Assembly: GCA_035761265.1 (NCBI GenBank)
Contig: DASTRL010000138.1
Coordinates: 1-15,082, forward strand
Length of the DNA stretch: 15,082 nucleotides
From: CADEED01 sp035761265
GTDB lineage: Bacteria > Pseudomonadota > Gammaproteobacteria > Steroidobacterales > Steroidobacteraceae
Direction: 5' to 3'
In this document: positions 12,319 through 15,082 of the stretch, one piece after another
Position numbering within the stretch: the first letter of the stretch is position 1
How the letters are laid out: the number at the start of each line of letters is the position of its first letter
Translations under genes and position numbers: made by a program
The notes under the pieces: model-generated
What the model was told of the DNA's origin: nothing
Database searches by the model: none
The model's input: the letters and a program-made list of their open reading frames with translations, nothing else

Positions 12319-13242
12319 ATGGCGCTGAAGGTCGATCCATCGCTCAATCCACTCGCCTCGCGGGAACGCGCGAATGCGCCGAGCGCGACCGACTTCCGGC
12401 AGTTCGCGGCATTGCGCCGCGGCGCCGAGGCCAACGATCCGCACACGCTGCGTGAGGTCGCACGCCAGTTCGAGAGCATCTTCACCAAGATGATGCTCGA
12501 CAGCATGCGCAAGGCGAGCTTCGGAGATCCGATGTTCGGCAGCGACCAGGTCGACATGTACCAGGGAATGATGGACGATCAGCTCGCGGTGCAGCTCTCG
12601 CAGGGTCGCGGCATCGGACTCGCGGACATGCTGATCCGGCAGTTGAGCCAGGGCGCCCAGGGCGCAGGCGCCGGTGCCGTCGTGCCGGACAAGGACGACG
12701 CGGGCGCCTCGGGCAGCGCCACCCCCGAGCAGAAGCAGAAGTTCATCGACGAGATGTTGCCGCATGCGACGGCGGCCGCGCGCGCGCTGGGCGTGGATGC
12801 GCGCGCCATCGTCGCCCAGGCCGCGCTCGAAACCGGCTGGGGCACCTCGCAGCCCGCCGATGCCGGCGGACAGAGCCACAATTACTTCGGCATCAAGGCC
12901 GGCGCGAGCTGGCGCGGCGCCAGCGTCGGCGCCGACACCACGGAATTCTCCGCGGGCGTGGCCGGCACCGAGCAGGCCCGGTTCCGCGCCTACGGCTCAC
13001 TCGCGGAAAACGTCGCCGATTATGTTCGCGTGCTGCGCGAGCCGCGCTATGCCGCTGCGCTCGGCACCGGCTCGGACGTGCATGCCTTCGCGACGGCGCT
13101 GCAGCGCGGCGGCTATGCCACCGATCCCGGATATGCCGACAAGCTCATGTCCGTCTACCGGCAAATCGCTGCCGCGGATGTGAAATCCTTCAAGTCTGCC
13201 GATGGCTCGCCGATACCTGCGCAGGAGCTGACGAATGCCTGA
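12319..13242 (+). CDS. flgJ: Rod-capping protein and peptidoglycan hydrolase FlgJ (two-domain form)
   Basis: A 307-residue fusion typical of beta- and gammaproteobacteria. The N-terminal rod-cap domain spans about residues 38-108 (LREVARQFESIFTKMMLDSM ... GMMDDQLAVQLSQGRGIGLA). A Gly/Ala-rich linker covers 111-135. The C-terminal glycoside-hydrolase-73 domain runs from about 138 to 290, with the catalytic-type Glu171 in QAALETGWG, the NYFGIKA motif at 188-194, and the later FRAYGSLAENVADYVRVL. It cuts peptidoglycan locally so the rod can pass. Only six bases separate it from flgI, and no Shine-Dalgarno sequence precedes ATG 12319, so it probably depends on ribosomes finishing flgI. Its last codons overlap the start of flgK and contain a likely sigma-28 promoter. 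Confidence 0.95.
   Translation: MALKVDPSLNPLASRERANAPSATDFRQFAALRRGAEANDPHTLREVARQFESIFTKMMLDSMRKASFGDPMFGSDQVDMYQGMMDDQLAVQLSQGRGIGLADMLIRQLSQGAQGAGAGAVVPDKDDAGASGSATPEQKQKFIDEMLPHATAAARALGVDARAIVAQAALETGWGTSQPADAGGQSHNYFGIKAGASWRGASVGADTTEFSAGVAGTEQARFRAYGSLAENVADYVRVLREPRYAAALGTGSDVHAFATALQRGGYATDPGYADKLMSVYRQIAAADVKSFKSADGSPIPAQELTNA
13190..13216 (+). promoter_or_regulatory. Sigma-28 (FliA) type promoter of flgK, inside flgJ
   Basis: TCAAGTCT (13190-13197), exactly 11 bases, then GCCGATAC (13209-13216). Against TAAAGTTT-N11-GCCGATAA this is six of eight and seven of eight matches with ideal spacing. The start would be near 13223, leaving a leader of about 12 bases that begins at or in the AGGAG (13223-13227) of flgK. 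A sigma-28 promoter before flgK is known in E. coli and Salmonella. Confidence 0.7.
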
Positions 13243-15082
13243 CATGCTCGGGACGGGCCTTTCCAGCCTGCGCGCCTTGCAGCGCGCGCTGGACACCACC
13301 GCCCACAACATCGCGAACGTTTCGACGGAGGGTTACACCCGCCAGCGCGTGGAATTCGCCACGCGCCAGCCGCAAGCCTACGGCTCGAGCTGGATCGGCA
13401 GCGGCGTCGACGCGGTGACCGTGCGGCGTGTCTACGATCAATTCCTCTCGCAGCAGGCGCGCAGCTCGAGCGCCAATCTCTCGCGCCTCGACACCTACGC
13501 CGCCCAGGCGGGCCGGCTCGACAGCCTGCTCGGCGACAGTCAGAACGGGCTCAGCGCCTCGTTGCAGAGCTTCACCGATGCGATCAACGAAGTATCCAGC
13601 ACGCCGAGCTCGATTTCCGCGCGGCAAGTGCTGCTCGCCGAGGGCAATGCGCTGGCCGAGCGCCTCAAGGGCTACGACGCGCGGCTGCGCGAGATGTCCG
13701 CGGACGTGGATTCGCAGCTCGTCGGCCAGGCCGGCGAGATCAACGTGCTCGCCAAGGGCATCGCGCGGCTCAATGGCGACATCACCACCGCGGTCCAGCA
13801 GACCGGCCAGCCGCCGAACGACCTGCTCGACCAGCGCGACAAGCTCATCGACCAGCTCTCGCAGAAGGTGGGTGTCACCGTGGTCGCCGAAGGCGATGCC
13901 ACGCTGAACGTGTTCATCGGCACCGGCCAGCCGCTGGTGCTGGGCACCACCGCCTCGCAGATCACCACCTCCAAGGATCCGCTCGATGCAGAGCGCGTGC
14001 AGCTCGCGTTGCAGACGCCCTCAGGCACGGTCGATATCTCGCGCAGCGTCTCCGGCGGCGAGCTCGGCGGCCTCATGGACTGGCGCAAGCAGATGCTGGA
14101 TCCGGCCCGCAACGAGCTGGGGCGCATCACGCTGGCCGTGGCCTCGCAGGTCAATGCACAGCATCGCGAAGGCATGGATCTCACCGGCGCGCTGGGCGGC
14201 GGTTTCTTCAACGTGGGTGCCGCCAGTGTCGTGCCTGCGACCACGAACACTTCGGGCGCGCTGGCCACGGCGACGCGCGTGGACCTCGGCGCGCTCACGA
14301 CCAACGACTACGTGGTCACGCGCTCGGGCGCGGGATACACAGTGCGCCGCCAGGATACCGGCGCGTCGGTTTCATTCACGGGGACGGGCACGAATGCCGA
14401 TCCGCTGCTGTTCGACGGCATGTCGGTGGTGGTCGGCGCGGGCGTTGCCGATGGCGACCAGTTCGTCATCCATCCCACGCGCGATGCCCTGCAGGGCTTT
14501 GCTGTCGCGATCACGGATCCGGCGAAAATCGCGGCCGCTGCCGCGCTGCGGACCGCGAGCGCCGGCGCCAACACGGGCACGGGCACGATCGGGCAGGCCG
14601 AGGTGCTGACGCCCGGAGCGACGACCCTCAACCCGGTCGACATCGTTTTCACTTCCGCGACCACCTACTCGGTGAACGGCGGGGCTGACCAGGCGTTCAC
14701 GCCGGGCGGCAACATCGACGTGAACGGCTGGCGCGTGCAGATCGGCGGTGCACCCGCCACCGGCGATACCTTCACGGTCCGCACGAACGCCGGCGCCGTC
14801 GGCGACAATCGCAACGCGTTTGCGCTCGCGGATGCCATGAAAGCCGGCGTCATCGAGGGCGGCACCGTATCGGTGGCCTCGGCCGTGGAGCGCATGACCG
14901 GGGATCTCGGCCTGCAGACGCGCGCGGCACAGATGAGCCGCGACGCGGAAGCGGCGGTCAACGAGAGCGATCTGGCGGCGCGCGATGCGGTCTCGGGCGT
15001 CAATCTCGACGAGGAAGCGGCCAACATGCTGCGCTACCAGCAGGCGTACCAGGCCGCGGCGCAGATCATCGCGGCCGCCAAC
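13235..15082 (+). CDS. flgK: Hook-filament junction protein FlgK (3' end beyond the window)
   Basis: The frame is open from ATG 13235 to the last base, 616 codons without a stop. The N-terminus has the axial motif HNIANVSTEGYTRQRVEF (24-41). Next come helical segments (INEVSSTPSSISARQVLLAE, LNGDITTAVQQTGQPPNDLL, DQRDKLIDQLSQKVGV), then GGELGGLMDWRKQMLDPARN. The C-terminal signature NLDEEAANMLRYQQAY is reached at the edge, so only about 15-20 residues should be missing. FlgK is about 547 residues in E. coli, so this one carries a larger variable outer domain (roughly residues 330-540, Gly/Thr-rich). FlgK is the first of the two junction proteins between hook and filament and is chaperoned by FlgN. 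AGGAG precedes the ATG by seven bases, and its first eight bases overlap the end of flgJ. flgL is expected next. Confidence 0.95.
   Translation, partial: MPDMLGTGLSSLRALQRALDTTAHNIANVSTEGYTRQRVEFATRQPQAYGSSWIGSGVDAVTVRRVYDQFLSQQARSSSANLSRLDTYAAQAGRLDSLLGDSQNGLSASLQSFTDAINEVSSTPSSISARQVLLAEGNALAERLKGYDARLREMSADVDSQLVGQAGEINVLAKGIARLNGDITTAVQQTGQPPNDLLDQRDKLIDQLSQKVGVTVVAEGDATLNVFIGTGQPLVLGTTASQITTSKDPLDAERVQLALQTPSGTVDISRSVSGGELGGLMDWRKQMLDPARNELGRITLAVASQVNAQHREGMDLTGALGGGFFNVGAASVVPATTNTSGALATATRVDLGALTTNDYVVTRSGAGYTVRRQDTGASVSFTGTGTNADPLLFDGMSVVVGAGVADGDQFVIHPTRDALQGFAVAITDPAKIAAAAALRTASAGANTGTGTIGQAEVLTPGATTLNPVDIVFTSATTYSVNGGADQAFTPGGNIDVNGWRVQIGGAPATGDTFTVRTNAGAVGDNRNAFALADAMKAGVIEGGTVSVASAVERMTGDLGLQTRAAQMSRDAEAAVNESDLAARDAVSGVNLDEEAANMLRYQQAYQAAAQIIAAAN

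Overview
The window is GC-rich, densely coding proteobacterial chromosome. Gene content points to a Gammaproteobacterium: LapB, ComEA and GalU as neighbours, a two-domain FlgJ with a muramidase half, and sigma-54, sigma-28 and FleQ-like sites around the flagellar genes. I cannot fix the order; a Xanthomonadales, Nevskiales or Steroidobacter-like relative is a guess. I see no insertion sequence, CRISPR array, tRNA or rRNA.

Left part (1-2776, plus strand): the 3' end of aroA (shikimate pathway), a short lapB (lipopolysaccharide control), a secreted ComEA-like DNA-binding protein, and galU (UDP-glucose synthesis). These are envelope and housekeeping genes. A lipoprotein gene of unknown function (2801-3721, minus strand) converges on galU. 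It is followed by about 340 bases with no gene but two dyad symmetries.

Right part (4066-15082): a flagellar rod-hook locus with two divergent arms. The minus-strand arm is flgA, flgM, flgN, closed by a strong intrinsic terminator. The plus-strand arm is flgB, C, D, E, F, G, H, I, J, K, with flgK running off the window. FlgD scaffolds the hook. FlgB, C, F and G build the rod and FlgE the hook. FlgA and FlgI build the P ring, FlgH the L ring, and FlgJ caps the rod and opens peptidoglycan. FlgK is the first hook-filament junction protein. FlgM holds back sigma-28 until the hook is complete, and FlgN is the chaperone for FlgK/FlgL.

I did not find a new stand-alone system. The most interesting content is regulatory. 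The 255-base flgA-flgB gap holds two back-to-back near-perfect sigma-54 promoters, plus a sigma-28-type promoter aimed at flgB that is nearly identical to the one before flgM. A FleQ-box-like palindrome lies inside the start of flgA, and a hairpin sits at the predicted 5' end of the flgB mRNA. The flgA sigma-54 start site falls on the start codon, which predicts a leaderless message. A third sigma-28-type promoter for flgK lies in the end of flgJ. Other points to check are the short LapB and the direct aroA-lapB junction.
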